A stretch of DNA of 64,000 bases, from NCBI GenBank assembly GCA_900542765.1, contig UQOX01000003.1:40682-104681 (forward strand), given 5' to 3'. Source of the stretch: an uncultured Porphyromonadaceae bacterium (GTDB lineage: Bacteria; Bacteroidota; Bacteroidia; Bacteroidales; UBA11471). Both the position numbers and the translations under genes were made by a program. Of this stretch, positions 45,276 through 54,487 are shown one piece after another; positions within the stretch are counted from its first letter, which is position 1, and every line of letters starts with the position of its first letter. Below the pieces are notes generated by a model. It worked only from the letters and a program-made list of their open reading frames with translations. It had not been told where the DNA came from and made no database searches.

Positions 45276-45307
45276 GTTTTACTGTTTAAATCTTTATATA
45301 AACATAT

Positions 45308-47590
45308 ATGGCAAAAGTTACGAAAGAAGCCGCCTTGCGCTACCACAGCGAAGGTCGCCCGGGGAAAATAGAAGTAATCCCCACCAAACCTTACAGTACC
45401 CAAATGGACCTTTCGCTCGCCTATTCACCGGGTGTAGCCGAGCCGTGTCTCGAAATCGAAAAAGATGCCCAGACAGCGTATGAATACACCTCGAAAGGCA
45501 ACCTTGTTGCGGTCATCTCCAATGGTACGGCCGTGCTGGGACTTGGCGACATAGGAGCCTTGGCAGGCAAACCCGTAATGGAAGGCAAAGGACTACTGTT
45601 CAAGATTTTTGCCGGCATCGACGTGTTCGACATCGAAGTCAACGAGAAAGACCCCGAGAAATTCATTCAGGCCGTGAAGGCCATCGCCCCCACCTTCGGC
45701 GGCATCAACCTCGAAGACATCAAAGCCCCCGAATGCTTTGAAATCGAAAACCGACTGAAAGCCGAGCTCGACATTCCCGTCATGCACGACGACCAGCACG
45801 GCACGGCCATCATCTCCGGCGCCGGACTGCTCAACGCCCTCGAAATCCAAGGCAAGAAAATCGAAGACGTGCGCATCGTCGTGAACGGAGCCGGCGCATC
45901 GGCCATCTCGTGTACCAAACTCTACATCATGCTCGGCGTGAAACCCGAAAACGTGGTGATGGTCGACAGCAAAGGGGTCATCAACGACAAACGCACCGAC
46001 CTCAACGAGTCGAAAAAACAATTTGTCACCCACCGCGACATCAGCACACTGGCCGAGGCCATGAAAGGCGCCGATGTGTTCTTGGGCCTCTCCCGCGCCG
46101 ACGTGTTGAGCACCGAAATGGTGCAGTCGATGAACGACCGCCCCATCGTCTTCGCATTGGCCAATCCCAATCCCGAAATCTCGTATGAAAAGGCCAAGGC
46201 ATCGCGTCCCGACCTGATTTTTGCCACCGGCCGTTCGGACTATCCCAACCAAATCAACAACGTGCTGGGATTCCCCTACATCTTCCGCGGCGCACTCGAC
46301 GTGCGGGCCACCTGCATCAACGAAGAGATGAAACTGGCCGCCGTCTATGCCATCGCCTCCCTGGCCAAAAAACGAGTACCCGACGTGGTGAACGCCGCAT
46401 ACGGCGTCGAAAGCATCAGCTTCGGTCCTGAATACATCATACCCAAAGCCCTCGACCCGCGCCTGCTCACCACCGTGGCTCCCGCCGTGGCACAAGCCGC
46501 CATCAAATCGGGCGTGGCCCGCAAGACCATCGACAACTGGACGGCTTATCAAACCAAGCTCGAAGCCCTCATGGGCTACGACAACAAGATGTTGCGCAAC
46601 TTCACCGACATGGCCAAGCAAAACCCCAAACGCGTGGTATTTGCCGAGGCCAACCATGTGAACATGCTCACCGCCGCCGTCACGGCATACCAGGAAGGCG
46701 TATGCCACCCTATCCTCCTGGGTAACGCCGACTACATCAGGAACCTCGCCAAGGATTTGGGACTGAGCCTCGACGGCATCGAAATCGTCAGCCTGCGCAG
46801 TGAAGCCGAAGCTCACCGCCGCCGGCACTATGCCAAAATATTGTCGGAAAAACGTCACCGTGAAGGCATCACCCCCGACGAAGCCAACGAGAAGATGTAT
46901 GACCGCAACTACTTCGGCATGATGATGGTCGAATGCGGCGATGCCGACGCCTTCATCACCGGTACCTATACCAAATATACCGAAACGATACAGATTGCCA
47001 AAGATGTCATCGGCATTCGCGAGGGCCACACCCACTTCGGTGCCATGCACATCATCACGACCCCCAAAGGCACCTTCTTCCTGGCCGACACGCTCATCAA
47101 CCGTCACCCCAATACCGAGACACTCATCGATATTGCCAAGCTCGCCAACGAAACCCTCAAATTCTTTGCCCAAGAGCCCAAAATCGCCATGCTCTCCTAC
47201 TCCAACTTCGGTGCCGACAAAGTGGGCAGCCCGGCTCTCGTGCACGAAGCGGTTGCCGCCATGCAACGCGAATATCCCGACTTGGCCATCGACGGCGAGA
47301 TGCAGGTGCACTTTGCCCTGAACAAGGAGTTGCGCGACCGCACCTTCCCGTTCAGCCGACTGGCCGGCAAAGATGTCAACACGCTCATCTTCCCCAACCT
47401 CAGCTCGGCCAACTCGGCCTACAAGCTGCTGCTCGAAATGGGCATCGGCAACTCCATCGGCCCGATACAAATGGGCTTGAACAAGCCGATTCACTTCACC
47501 GACATCGAGAGCTCGCCGCGCGACATCGTCAACCTCACCACCGTTGCCGTGGTCGACGCCATCGTACAAGAGAAAATCGAGAAAAAATAA
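45308..47590 (+). CDS. maeB: NADP-dependent malic enzyme with C-terminal phosphotransacetylase-like domain
   Basis: The protein has 760 aa, typical of the MaeB fusion type. The N-terminal malic enzyme domain (about 1-425) has [14 protein letters not shown], the metal-binding DDQHGTAI and a Rossmann [10 protein letters not shown]. The C-terminal half (about 430-760) is PTA-like ([31 protein letters not shown]) and is often regulatory, with acetyl-CoA as effector. It decarboxylates malate to pyruvate, making NADPH. Single gene with a terminator at 47610. Confidence 0.96.
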   Translation: MAKVTKEAALRYHSEGRPGKIEVIPTKPYSTQMDLSLAYSPGVAEPCLEIEKDAQTAYEYTSKGNLVAVISNGTAVLGLGDIGALAGKPVMEGKGLLFKIFAGIDVFDIEVNEKDPEKFIQAVKAIAPTFGGINLEDIKAPECFEIENRLKAELDIPVMHDDQHGTAIISGAGLLNALEIQGKKIEDVRIVVNGAGASAISCTKLYIMLGVKPENVVMVDSKGVINDKRTDLNESKKQFVTHRDISTLAEAMKGADVFLGLSRADVLSTEMVQSMNDRPIVFALANPNPEISYEKAKASRPDLIFATGRSDYPNQINNVLGFPYIFRGALDVRATCINEEMKLAAVYAIASLAKKRVPDVVNAAYGVESISFGPEYIIPKALDPRLLTTVAPAVAQAAIKSGVARKTIDNWTAYQTKLEALMGYDNKMLRNFTDMAKQNPKRVVFAEANHVNMLTAAVTAYQEGVCHPILLGNADYIRNLAKDLGLSLDGIEIVSLRSEAEAHRRRHYAKILSEKRHREGITPDEANEKMYDRNYFGMMMVECGDADAFITGTYTKYTETIQIAKDVIGIREGHTHFGAMHIITTPKGTFFLADTLINRHPNTETLIDIAKLANETLKFFAQEPKIAMLSYSNFGADKVGSPALVHEAVAAMQREYPDLAIDGEMQVHFALNKELRDRTFPFSRLAGKDVNTLIFPNLSSANSAYKLLLEMGIGNSIGPIQMGLNKPIHFTDIESSPRDIVNLTTVAVVDAIVQEKIEKK

Positions 47591-47609
47591 GTTTTTCAAT
47601 CTTTTACCG

Positions 47610-47648
47610 ACGGCACCGTTCCGAAATCATTCGGGACGGTGCCGTTTC
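47610..47648 (+). terminator. Rho-independent terminator of maeB
   Basis: Sixteen-bp arms at 47610-47625 and 47630-47645 with a 4-nt loop (ATCA). The single non-Watson-Crick pair is U-G on the plus strand. It begins 20 bp after the maeB stop and is followed by TTTCC. Confidence 0.85.
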
Positions 47649-47667
47649 CTTATCCGACTTTGCTGCC

Positions 47668-47892
47668 ATGAAAAAAACGCTTTTACTGCTTTTCCTGTTT
47701 GCCACCACTGTCCTTTCGGCTCAAAACGTGGTCAACATTCAATACTCTGATAGTGATGACCCTGTGTGGAAACTAAAAAGTTACGACGCACAGAAATTCT
47801 GTAAATTGCGAGACATGAAATTGCACCCGATAAAATGGAAAGACATCGAAGGGGTGAGCGACTACATCTATTTCTCAATCATCTTTCAATAA
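47668..47892 (+). CDS. Small secreted hypothetical protein
   Basis: The protein has 74 aa from the ATG at 47668. A clear signal peptide (MKKTLLLLFLFATTVLSAQ) is followed by a 55-residue mature part rich in Lys, Asp and aromatics, without Cys pairs or known motifs. It is enclosed by the maeB terminator and a bidirectional hairpin. No close -7 element was found, so expression depends on an unseen promoter or read-through. Function unknown. Confidence 0.5.
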   Translation: MKKTLLLLFLFATTVLSAQNVVNIQYSDSDDPVWKLKSYDAQKFCKLRDMKLHPIKWKDIEGVSDYIYFSIIFQ

Positions 47893-47907
47893 ACCGGGCC
47901 ACAAACA

Positions 47908-47946
47908 AGCCGAGGCGGTGAGGGTTATGTCCTCACCGCCTCGGCT
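47908..47946. terminator. Bidirectional hairpin terminator
   Basis: Perfect 16-bp arms at 47908-47923 and 47931-47946 with a 7-nt loop. It lies 16 bp past the small secreted protein and 23 bp past the dihydroorotase stop, so it can serve both convergent genes. T tracts are weak. Confidence 0.75.
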
Positions 47947-47968
47947 GTATAAGAGAGTGTCGGGCATT

Positions 47969-49321
47969 TTACGACCGGGGATTGAAACGCAGTTCCTTGC
48001 CCCGGCAGGAGGGCTCGACCTGTCCGTTCCGATAGGCTATGATGCCATTGACAAACGTGGTGTCGATGGTCACGGGGAAGGTATGGTTCATAAAGGGCGA
48101 CCAGCAGCACTTGGTCAACACGTTCTCGGGAGTGACGGTATAAGGCTGTTGCGGGTCGACCAGCACCATATCGGCATAATATCCGGGACGGATAAATCCG
48201 CGGCGTTCGATTCCGAACAACTTGGCCGGAGCATGGCACATGCGTTCGACAACGGTCTCGACGGGAATCTCACCCTGCAACGATTTTTCGAGCATCACCT
48301 GCAAGGAGTGCTGTACCAGGGGGCCGCCCGAGGCGGCTTCGAGGCACGACCCCTCCTTCTCGGCCAAGAGGTGCGGAGCGTGGTCGGTGGCCACGACATC
48401 GATGCGCCCCGAGACAGTGGCCTGCATGAGTGCTTCGCGGTCGGCCGCCGTCTTGATGGCCGGGTTCCACTTGATAAGGTTCCCATACTCGGCATAGTCG
48501 CGGTCGTCGAAAAAGAGGTGATGCACGCACACCTCGCCGGTGATGCGTTTTTCCTCAATGGGGCCGTCACTCAGGAGGGTCAACTCCTTGGCCGTGGAGA
48601 GATGGAGCAAATGCAATCGGGCATTGTAACGTTGCGCCAATTCTACGGCCTGCGACGAGGAGGCATAACAGGCTTCGGCACTGCGTATCAGCGGGTGAAA
48701 GGTCACCGGCAGGTTTTCGCCGAACTCTTCGATGTACTTCTGTTTGTTGGCCTTGATGATTTCTTCTTTTTCGCAATGCACGGCAATGAGCGCGGGTGCC
48801 TCGGAGAAGATGCGGGACAGCGCGTCGGCATTATCGACCAGCATATTCCCGGTTGACGAACCCATAAACACTTTCACGCCGCACACCCGGCGATAATCGG
48901 CACGAAGCACCTCTTCGATGTTTTCGTTGGTCGCACCGATGTAGAACGAATAGTTGGCCAATGAAGTCTGTGCCGCACGGGCGAACTTCCAGTCGAGTGC
49001 GTCACGCGTAATCGTAGGGGGCTTGGTGTTGGGCATCTCCATGAAGGAGGTGACGCCCCCGGCCACAGCGGCCATCGACTCGGTATTGATGTCGGCCTTG
49101 TGGGTGAGGCCGGGCTCCCTGAAATGCACCTGGTCGTCGATAACACCCGGCAGGAGCCACTTGCCGGTGGCATCGATGACGCGGTCGACATGGTCTTCGA
49201 TGTCGGCATAAGAATCGTCGGTATAGACGGTCGAGATGGTATCACCGACCACCAGCACCGAAGCCAACTGGCTTTTGCCCTCGTTGATGAGCAGGGCATT
49301 TTTTATCAAGAGACTTTTCAT
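47969..49321 (-). CDS. pyrC: Dihydroorotase (class I)
   Basis: The protein has 450 aa. It is an amidohydrolase TIM barrel that closes carbamoyl-aspartate to dihydroorotate in pyrimidine synthesis. The metal-site segment reads PGVIDDQVHFREPG, where the usual DxHxHxREPG has Gln in place of the first His. Other ligand regions are present: the Lys of GVKVFMGSSTGN, IAVHCEKEE, LHLLHLSTAKE, and the catalytic Asp in VVATDHAPH. The same Gln occurs in Bacteroidetes dihydroorotases as I recall. It starts 15 bp after the glycosyltransferase stop. Confidence 0.94.
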   Translation of the reverse strand: MKSLLIKNALLINEGKSQLASVLVVGDTISTVYTDDSYADIEDHVDRVIDATGKWLLPGVIDDQVHFREPGLTHKADINTESMAAVAGGVTSFMEMPNTKPPTITRDALDWKFARAAQTSLANYSFYIGATNENIEEVLRADYRRVCGVKVFMGSSTGNMLVDNADALSRIFSEAPALIAVHCEKEEIIKANKQKYIEEFGENLPVTFHPLIRSAEACYASSSQAVELAQRYNARLHLLHLSTAKELTLLSDGPIEEKRITGEVCVHHLFFDDRDYAEYGNLIKWNPAIKTAADREALMQATVSGRIDVVATDHAPHLLAEKEGSCLEAASGGPLVQHSLQVMLEKSLQGEIPVETVVERMCHAPAKLFGIERRGFIRPGYYADMVLVDPQQPYTVTPENVLTKCCWSPFMNHTFPVTIDTTFVNGIIAYRNGQVEPSCRGKELRFNPRS

Positions 49322-49336
49322 GGGTGCCTCAACGGG

Positions 49337-50101
49337 TTATTGTTTGCTTTTCTGGGGATATTTCCTGAACCAGCTCCAAAATTTGAGCCGCAGGACACCG
49401 AAGACCGCTTCGCCGAAGATGCCGCCGCTCATCTTGCTCACGCCGAGTTCGCGGTTGATGAAGATGATGGGCACTTCGGTTATCTTGAATCCGCACTTGT
49501 AGGCGGTAAACTTCATCTCGATCTGGAAGGCATATCCTTTGAAGTGGATACGGTCGAGTTCTATCGTTTCGAGCACCTCGCGACGGTAGCAGACAAAACC
49601 GGCCGTGGTGTCGGCGATTTTGAGTCCGGTGACGATGCGCACATATTTCGAGGCGTAGTATGACATGATGACGCGCCCCATGGGCCAGTTGACCACGTTG
49701 ACGCCGGTAATGTAACGCGAACCGATGGACATGTCGGCTCCCCCGTTGGCACAGGCGTCGTAGAGACGCAACAGGTCGTTGGGGTTGTGGGAGAAATCGG
49801 CGTCCATCTCGAAGATGTAGTCATACTTCTGCTCGATGGCCCATTTGAAGCCGGTGATGTAGGCCGTGCCGAGGCCGAGTTTTCCCCGCCGCTCGATCAT
49901 GTGCAGACGGCCGGCAAACTCGTCGGCCTGCAACCGCTTGACGATGTCGGCGGTACCGTCGGGTGAACCGTCGTCGATAATCAACACATCGAATACATGC
50001 GGCAACGTCATCACCGCGCGTATGATATTCTCTACATTTTCTTTTTCGTTATAGGTCGGAATGATAACCACCCCGTCGGCTTTTTTCTGGACTTCACTCA
50101 T
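49337..50101 (-). CDS. GT2 glycosyltransferase, polyprenol-phosphate-mannose-synthase type
   Basis: The protein has 254 aa. GT-A fold motifs are VVIIPTYNEKENVENII, VLIIDDGSPDGTADIV (nucleotide Asp), FEMDADFSHNP (DxD-like metal site) and GSRYITG with NRELGVSKMSG near the end. This is the DPM1-like subgroup that moves mannose or another sugar to polyprenyl phosphate. It has no C-terminal membrane helices, as in the short DPM1 form. It is followed by pyrC with 15 bp between them, so co-transcription is likely. Confidence 0.9.
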   Translation of the reverse strand: MSEVQKKADGVVIIPTYNEKENVENIIRAVMTLPHVFDVLIIDDGSPDGTADIVKRLQADEFAGRLHMIERRGKLGLGTAYITGFKWAIEQKYDYIFEMDADFSHNPNDLLRLYDACANGGADMSIGSRYITGVNVVNWPMGRVIMSYYASKYVRIVTGLKIADTTAGFVCYRREVLETIELDRIHFKGYAFQIEMKFTAYKCGFKITEVPIIFINRELGVSKMSGGIFGEAVFGVLRLKFWSWFRKYPQKSKQ

Positions 50102-50127
50102 AAATTTGAGGCGTTGGTAAGTGGCTA

Positions 50128-50135
50128 CAAAGTTA
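50128..50135 (-). promoter_or_regulatory. -7 promoter element of GT2-pyrC operon
   Basis: The minus strand reads TAACTTTG, 27 bp upstream of the GT2 start. A TTTG lies 18 bp further upstream, close to the -33 spacing. Confidence 0.65.
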
Positions 50136-50341
50136 AACGAAATAGGGAGATTGCAAAACTTCCTCGGTATAAAATATCGGAATGCGACCCGGTTTTGGGG
50201 ACGAAACGTTCATTTTTGCCAACCGCGGAGGTTCCGAGGGCATGCGAGCAGGAAGAGAGGATACCGGCGAAACGGGCACGGGAATTTCCGTCGGAATTTT
50301 GTTTTTACATTCCAGGCTCCTGCTTTTTGAGGTAAAAAATG

Positions 50342-50349
50342 TATTTTTG
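50342..50349 (+). promoter_or_regulatory. -7 promoter element of mfd
   Basis: TATTTTTG ends 18 bp before the mfd ATG, so the leader would be very short (about 10-12 nt). Confidence 0.55.
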
Positions 50350-50367
50350 CGACAACTTTTCAGAATC

Positions 50368-53300
50368 ATGGTCGAACTCCATTCGTTACAAAATCTGTTC
50401 TTGACAACGGCTCGCGGCGAAGCCTTGAAGCGTTTTGTCAAGGACGGCTCTCTCTCCCGGCTGCATGTCTCGGGGTTGCAAGGCTCGGCGGCGGCGTTGC
50501 TGCTTTCGGGGCTTCCCGAGTGCGGCGTCACGACGCTTTTCATCGCCAACGACGCCGAAGAGGCCGGTTATCTCTACAACGACTTCACCCAGATACGGGG
50601 CGACGAGCGGGTGCTGTTTTTCCCCTCGGGCTACAAGCGGGCGTTGAAATACGGGCAGGTCGACCCGGCCGCCGACATTCTCCGCACCGACACCATCAAC
50701 CGGCTGCAACAGGCCGCCGAACCGCTCATCGTGGTGACCTACCCCGATGCGCTTTGCGAAAAGGTGGCCTCGAACGAAGAGCTGCACCGCAACACCCTGT
50801 GGCTGGCCAAGGGCGAGAAGTGCAACCTGACCGATGTGGCCGACATTCTCTCGGGCTACGGATTCGAACGCGTCGACTATGTCTACGAGCCGGGGCAGTT
50901 TGCCGTCAGAGGCAGCATTGTCGACGTCTATTCGTTCTCTTCCGACCTGCCCTTCCGCATCGACACCTTCGGCGATGAAATAGAGAGCATACGGGCGTTC
51001 AACATCGACACGCAACTTTCGCAAGAGCCCGTCGAGGAGATTTCCATCATTCCCGACCTGCAAAAGGGTTCCGAGTCGGGCATCTCGCTGCTGCAATTCA
51101 TCGACCCGCATACGATGCTCGCGGTGAAAGACCTGGCCTGGGTGCTCGAACGCATGCACAGCATCGCCACCGACACCATCTCGCAGCAGCTGCTCATCAC
51201 CGAGGAGGGCGACCTGCATGCCCGCGAGAAACTTATCGACGTCGACGAGTTTGCCCGCGGCGTGCTCGACTTCAAACGCATCGACTACGGCAACAAGCCG
51301 TTCCACGGAGAGACGGGTGCGACCCTGGCGCTGAACTGCTCGCCGCAACCCATCTACCACAAGAATTTCGACCTCGTGAGCGAATCGTTCTCTTCGCTGC
51401 TGCACGAGGGCTACTCGCTCTATATCCTGAGCGACAGCGAGAAACAGACACAACGCATCTCCAACATTTTCGAGGACAAAGGCGAAGACATCGCCTTCAC
51501 CGCCGTCAACAAAACCCTGCACGAAGGATTCATCGACAACGAATTGCACCTCTGCTTCTTTACCGACCACCAGCTCTTCGACCGATTCCACAAATACCGG
51601 CTGCGCAGCGAAAAGGCCCGCTCGGGCAAACTGGCGCTGTCGCTCAAAGAGCTGCGCCAGTTCGAGGTAGGCGACTACATCGTGCACATCGACCACGGCG
51701 TGGGCAAGTTCGGCGGGCTGTTCCGTGCCGAGCTCAACGGCACCATGCAGGAGGTCATCAAACTCATCTATCAGAACGACGACATTCTCTTCGTCAACAT
51801 ACACGCCCTGCACAAACTGGCCAAATATCGGGCCAAGGAGGGTGAACCGCCCCGCATCAGCAAACTGGGGTCGGGTGCCTGGGAACGCATGAAGGAGAAG
51901 ACCAAGAGCAAGATGAAAGACATCGCCCGCGACCTCATCAAGCTCTATGCCCAACGATGCAACGAAAAGGGCTTTGCCTTCTCGCCCGACACCTTCATGC
52001 AACACGAGCTCGAAGCCTCGTTTATCTATGAAGACACGCCCGACCAACTGAAATCGACGGCCGAAGTGAAAGCCGACATGGAACGCGACCGTCCCATGGA
52101 CCGCCTCATCTGCGGCGACGTGGGCTTCGGCAAGACCGAAATCGCCATACGCGCCGCCTTCAAGGCCGCCTGCGACAACAAGCAGGTGGCGGTGCTGGTA
52201 CCCACGACGGTGCTGGCCTTCCAGCATTTCAAGACATTCAGCGAGCGGCTCAAAGATTTCCCCGTGAAAGTGTCGTACCTGAGCCGCGCCCGCACCTCGG
52301 CACAAATCAAAGAGACCATCAAAGGCATCGCCGACGGCAGCATCAACATCGTCATCGGCACGCACCGCCTCATCGGGAAAGACGTGAAATTCAAAGACCT
52401 CGGGCTGCTCATCATCGACGAGGAACAGAAATTCGGCGTCGCCGTGAAAGAGAAACTCAAACAGATGCGCGTCAACGTCGACACCCTCACCATGTCAGCC
52501 ACACCTATCCCCCGCACGCTGCAATTCTCGCTCATGGGAGCCCGCGACCTCTCGGCCATCACCACGCCGCCCCCCAACCGCTACCCGATACAGACCGAAG
52601 TGCACGCCTTCAACGAGGACATCATACGCGAAGCGGTCAACTTCGAATTGAGCCGCGGCGGACAGGTCTTCGTCGTGAACAACCGCATACCGCAACTCTA
52701 CGACCTCGAACGGCTCATTCACAAGCTCGCACCGGGTGCCCGCACCGTCATCGGCCACGGGCAGATGAACCCCGAGGAGCTCGAACGGGCCATCTTGGGC
52801 TTTGCCGACTACGAGTATGACGTGCTCATCGCCACGACCATCATCGAGTCGGGCATCGACATGCCCAACACCAACACCATCATCATCAACAACGCCCAGA
52901 ACTTCGGCCTGAGCGAGCTGCACCAGTTGCGCGGCCGCGTGGGTCGCAGCAACAAAAAGGCTTTCTGCTACCTGCTCACCCCTCCCCTGCGCGAACTTAC
53001 GGTCGACGCGCGACGCCGCTTGCAGGCCATCGAGAGTTTCTCGGAACTGGGCAGCGGCATACACATCGCCATGCAAGACCTCGACATACGCGGAGCGGGC
53101 AACCTGCTGGGCGCCGAACAGAGCGGATTTATCGCCGACCTCGGCTACGAAACCTACCAGAAAATCTTGCGCGAAGCGGTACAGGAGTTGAAAGACGATG
53201 AGTTTGGCGACCTGTATGCCTCGGCCGACAGCGAACCGGAGAGCTACTCGGCCGATTGTCAGATTGAGTCGGACCTCGAACTGCTCTTCCCCAACGACTA

Positions 53301-53712
53301 CATTCCCGGCGCCTCGGAACGCATCTCGCTCTACCAGGAACTCGACAACATGGAGAAGGAGAGCGACATTCAGGCGTTTGCCGAACGGCTGCGCGACCGC
53401 TTCGGCCGCATACCGCACGAGGGCGAAGAACTGATACGCGTGGTGAGCCTGCGCCGCATGGCCAAGCAACTGGGCATGGAAAAGGTGGTGCTGAAACAGG
53501 GCAAGATGATTCTGCATTTCGTCTCGGACGAGCACACACGGTATTTCCAGTCGCCGGCCTTCGGCAAGATACTGACCTACCTGCAAAAGTATCCCCGCCG
53601 CTGCCAGCTGCGCGAGATAAAGGGGAAACGGTCGATGGTCGTGGCTCAGGTCGACTCGGTAAAGTGCGGCATGGAGATTCTCCAAGAGATTCTCAACCTC
53701 GACGCGGCCTGA
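50368..53712 (+). CDS. mfd: Transcription-repair coupling factor
   Basis: The protein has 1114 aa from the ATG at 50368; in-frame sequence back to 50182 looks non-coding. The UvrB-homology N-terminal part (about 1-340) includes FERVDYVYEPGQFAVRGSIVDVY. The RNA-polymerase-interacting CarD-like domain is at about 430-500 (FEVGDYIVHIDHGVGKFGG). The translocase has Walker A GDVGFGKTE at about 587 and LIIDEEQKFGV at about 683. Later motifs include ATTIIESGIDMPNTNTI and QLRGRVGRSNKKAFCY. The C-terminal TRCF domain ends the chain. It removes stalled RNA polymerase at lesions and recruits UvrA. Confidence 0.97.
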   Translation: MVELHSLQNLFLTTARGEALKRFVKDGSLSRLHVSGLQGSAAALLLSGLPECGVTTLFIANDAEEAGYLYNDFTQIRGDERVLFFPSGYKRALKYGQVDPAADILRTDTINRLQQAAEPLIVVTYPDALCEKVASNEELHRNTLWLAKGEKCNLTDVADILSGYGFERVDYVYEPGQFAVRGSIVDVYSFSSDLPFRIDTFGDEIESIRAFNIDTQLSQEPVEEISIIPDLQKGSESGISLLQFIDPHTMLAVKDLAWVLERMHSIATDTISQQLLITEEGDLHAREKLIDVDEFARGVLDFKRIDYGNKPFHGETGATLALNCSPQPIYHKNFDLVSESFSSLLHEGYSLYILSDSEKQTQRISNIFEDKGEDIAFTAVNKTLHEGFIDNELHLCFFTDHQLFDRFHKYRLRSEKARSGKLALSLKELRQFEVGDYIVHIDHGVGKFGGLFRAELNGTMQEVIKLIYQNDDILFVNIHALHKLAKYRAKEGEPPRISKLGSGAWERMKEKTKSKMKDIARDLIKLYAQRCNEKGFAFSPDTFMQHELEASFIYEDTPDQLKSTAEVKADMERDRPMDRLICGDVGFGKTEIAIRAAFKAACDNKQVAVLVPTTVLAFQHFKTFSERLKDFPVKVSYLSRARTSAQIKETIKGIADGSINIVIGTHRLIGKDVKFKDLGLLIIDEEQKFGVAVKEKLKQMRVNVDTLTMSATPIPRTLQFSLMGARDLSAITTPPPNRYPIQTEVHAFNEDIIREAVNFELSRGGQVFVVNNRIPQLYDLERLIHKLAPGARTVIGHGQMNPEELERAILGFADYEYDVLIATTIIESGIDMPNTNTIIINNAQNFGLSELHQLRGRVGRSNKKAFCYLLTPPLRELTVDARRRLQAIESFSELGSGIHIAMQDLDIRGAGNLLGAEQSGFIADLGYETYQKILREAVQELKDDEFGDLYASADSEPESYSADCQIESDLELLFPNDYIPGASERISLYQELDNMEKESDIQAFAERLRDRFGRIPHEGEELIRVVSLRRMAKQLGMEKVVLKQGKMILHFVSDEHTRYFQSPAFGKILTYLQKYPRRCQLREIKGKRSMVVAQVDSVKCGMEILQEILNLDAA

Positions 53713-53883
53713 CAGTATTTCTTGATTCTTTATCTGACATTCGCCTTTGCCCGGTGTGACAGACATATCTGCCGGCCATAGCGAATGAACGACCTACCAA
53801 ACGAGCCTGTACAAGATCTCACGACTTTATTGGAGATGCCAAGTGAAAGGTTCTACACACATTGGGAATATAGACAGACAAAA

Positions 53884-53920
53884 TCCCGCACAAGCTCTTA
53901 AAAAAAATGCTCGTGCGGGA
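53884..53920 (-). terminator. Rho-independent terminator of DNA glycosylase gene
   Basis: Twelve-bp arms at 53884-53895 and 53909-53920. The one irregular pair is G-U on the minus strand and A-C on the plus strand. TTTTG follows on the minus strand. It lies 26 bp past the stop at 53947. Confidence 0.75.
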
Positions 53921-53946
53921 CAGGAATAAAGAAGACTACAATTTAT

Positions 53947-54459
53947 CTATTTGAATATTTCTTTCCACTTAGCGCGTAACGACTCTACTGTCTCATGCGT
54001 ATTTGTAGAACTTGTACTCGGCTTAACCACCCGGCGTACCCGCGGTAAAGAGGAGCCAAAATACTTTAAGAAATATTTTTCAGCATCCCGGCCATTAAAA
54101 ACGATGGTATCGATGGTCGGGTATTTTTGAAAGAAACCCAGTATGTCATTCGGCTTCACATGGCGCAACTTCCAATTTGTCGAACCTTCTCTTTCTGCCG
54201 ATTCAAGCACAGTCCACAAAGCAATGCGCCTCATGGTCAAAGCATGTGCCTTATCGGCATACGAATCGAACGACTCACAGATTAACGAAGTAAATACTTC
54301 CCAAAACCTGTTTCTCCTGTTTCGGTAATATTCCCGATGAAGCAACGACTCATCACCGGGCAACGTGCCCAAAATGAGTATTTCGGGACTTTCGCCCACT
54401 AATGGCGACAAAGTATTTTTATGTAAAAGTGAAACTTGTTTTTTTATAAAAGCGCACAT
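53947..54459 (-). CDS. DNA-deoxyinosine (hypoxanthine) glycosylase, UDG superfamily
   Basis: The protein has 170 aa. Motif A is ILILGTLPGDESLLHREYYRNRRNRFWEVF, where the GxxPG pocket, YY and NxFW match the hypoxanthine-DNA glycosylase (UDG family 6-like) pattern. The motif B equivalent near the C-terminus is VKPSTSSTNTHE. It would remove deaminated purines or uracil. The upstream lipoprotein gene ends 28 bp before, so the two may be co-transcribed. AT content is higher than in flanking housekeeping genes. Confidence 0.78.
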   Translation of the reverse strand: MCAFIKKQVSLLHKNTLSPLVGESPEILILGTLPGDESLLHREYYRNRRNRFWEVFTSLICESFDSYADKAHALTMRRIALWTVLESAEREGSTNWKLRHVKPNDILGFFQKYPTIDTIVFNGRDAEKYFLKYFGSSLPRVRRVVKPSTSSTNTHETVESLRAKWKEIFK

Positions 54460-54487
54460 TCGTCAATATCTGAAAAAAGACAAACAA

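Larger units (their letters stand above)
44956..45307. other. Divergent intergenic region with tetR and maeB promoters
   Basis: This 352-bp region has no supportable gene. It contains the tetR -7 element at the left, an unassigned AT-rich middle, and the maeB promoter with a short hairpin in its leader at the right. Confidence 0.6.

Noticed and set aside
45593..47599. Very long open frame (about 668 codons) on the minus strand across maeB
   Set aside because: It mirrors the malic enzyme gene on the opposite strand. The product is a G/V/H-rich chain typical of reverse-strand shadow frames in this GC-biased genome, and matches no family.
50386..52365. Minus-strand open frame of 659 codons within mfd
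   Set aside because: It is the complement of Mfd coding sequence, rich in H, V, G and A, with no recognisable domain or promoter.
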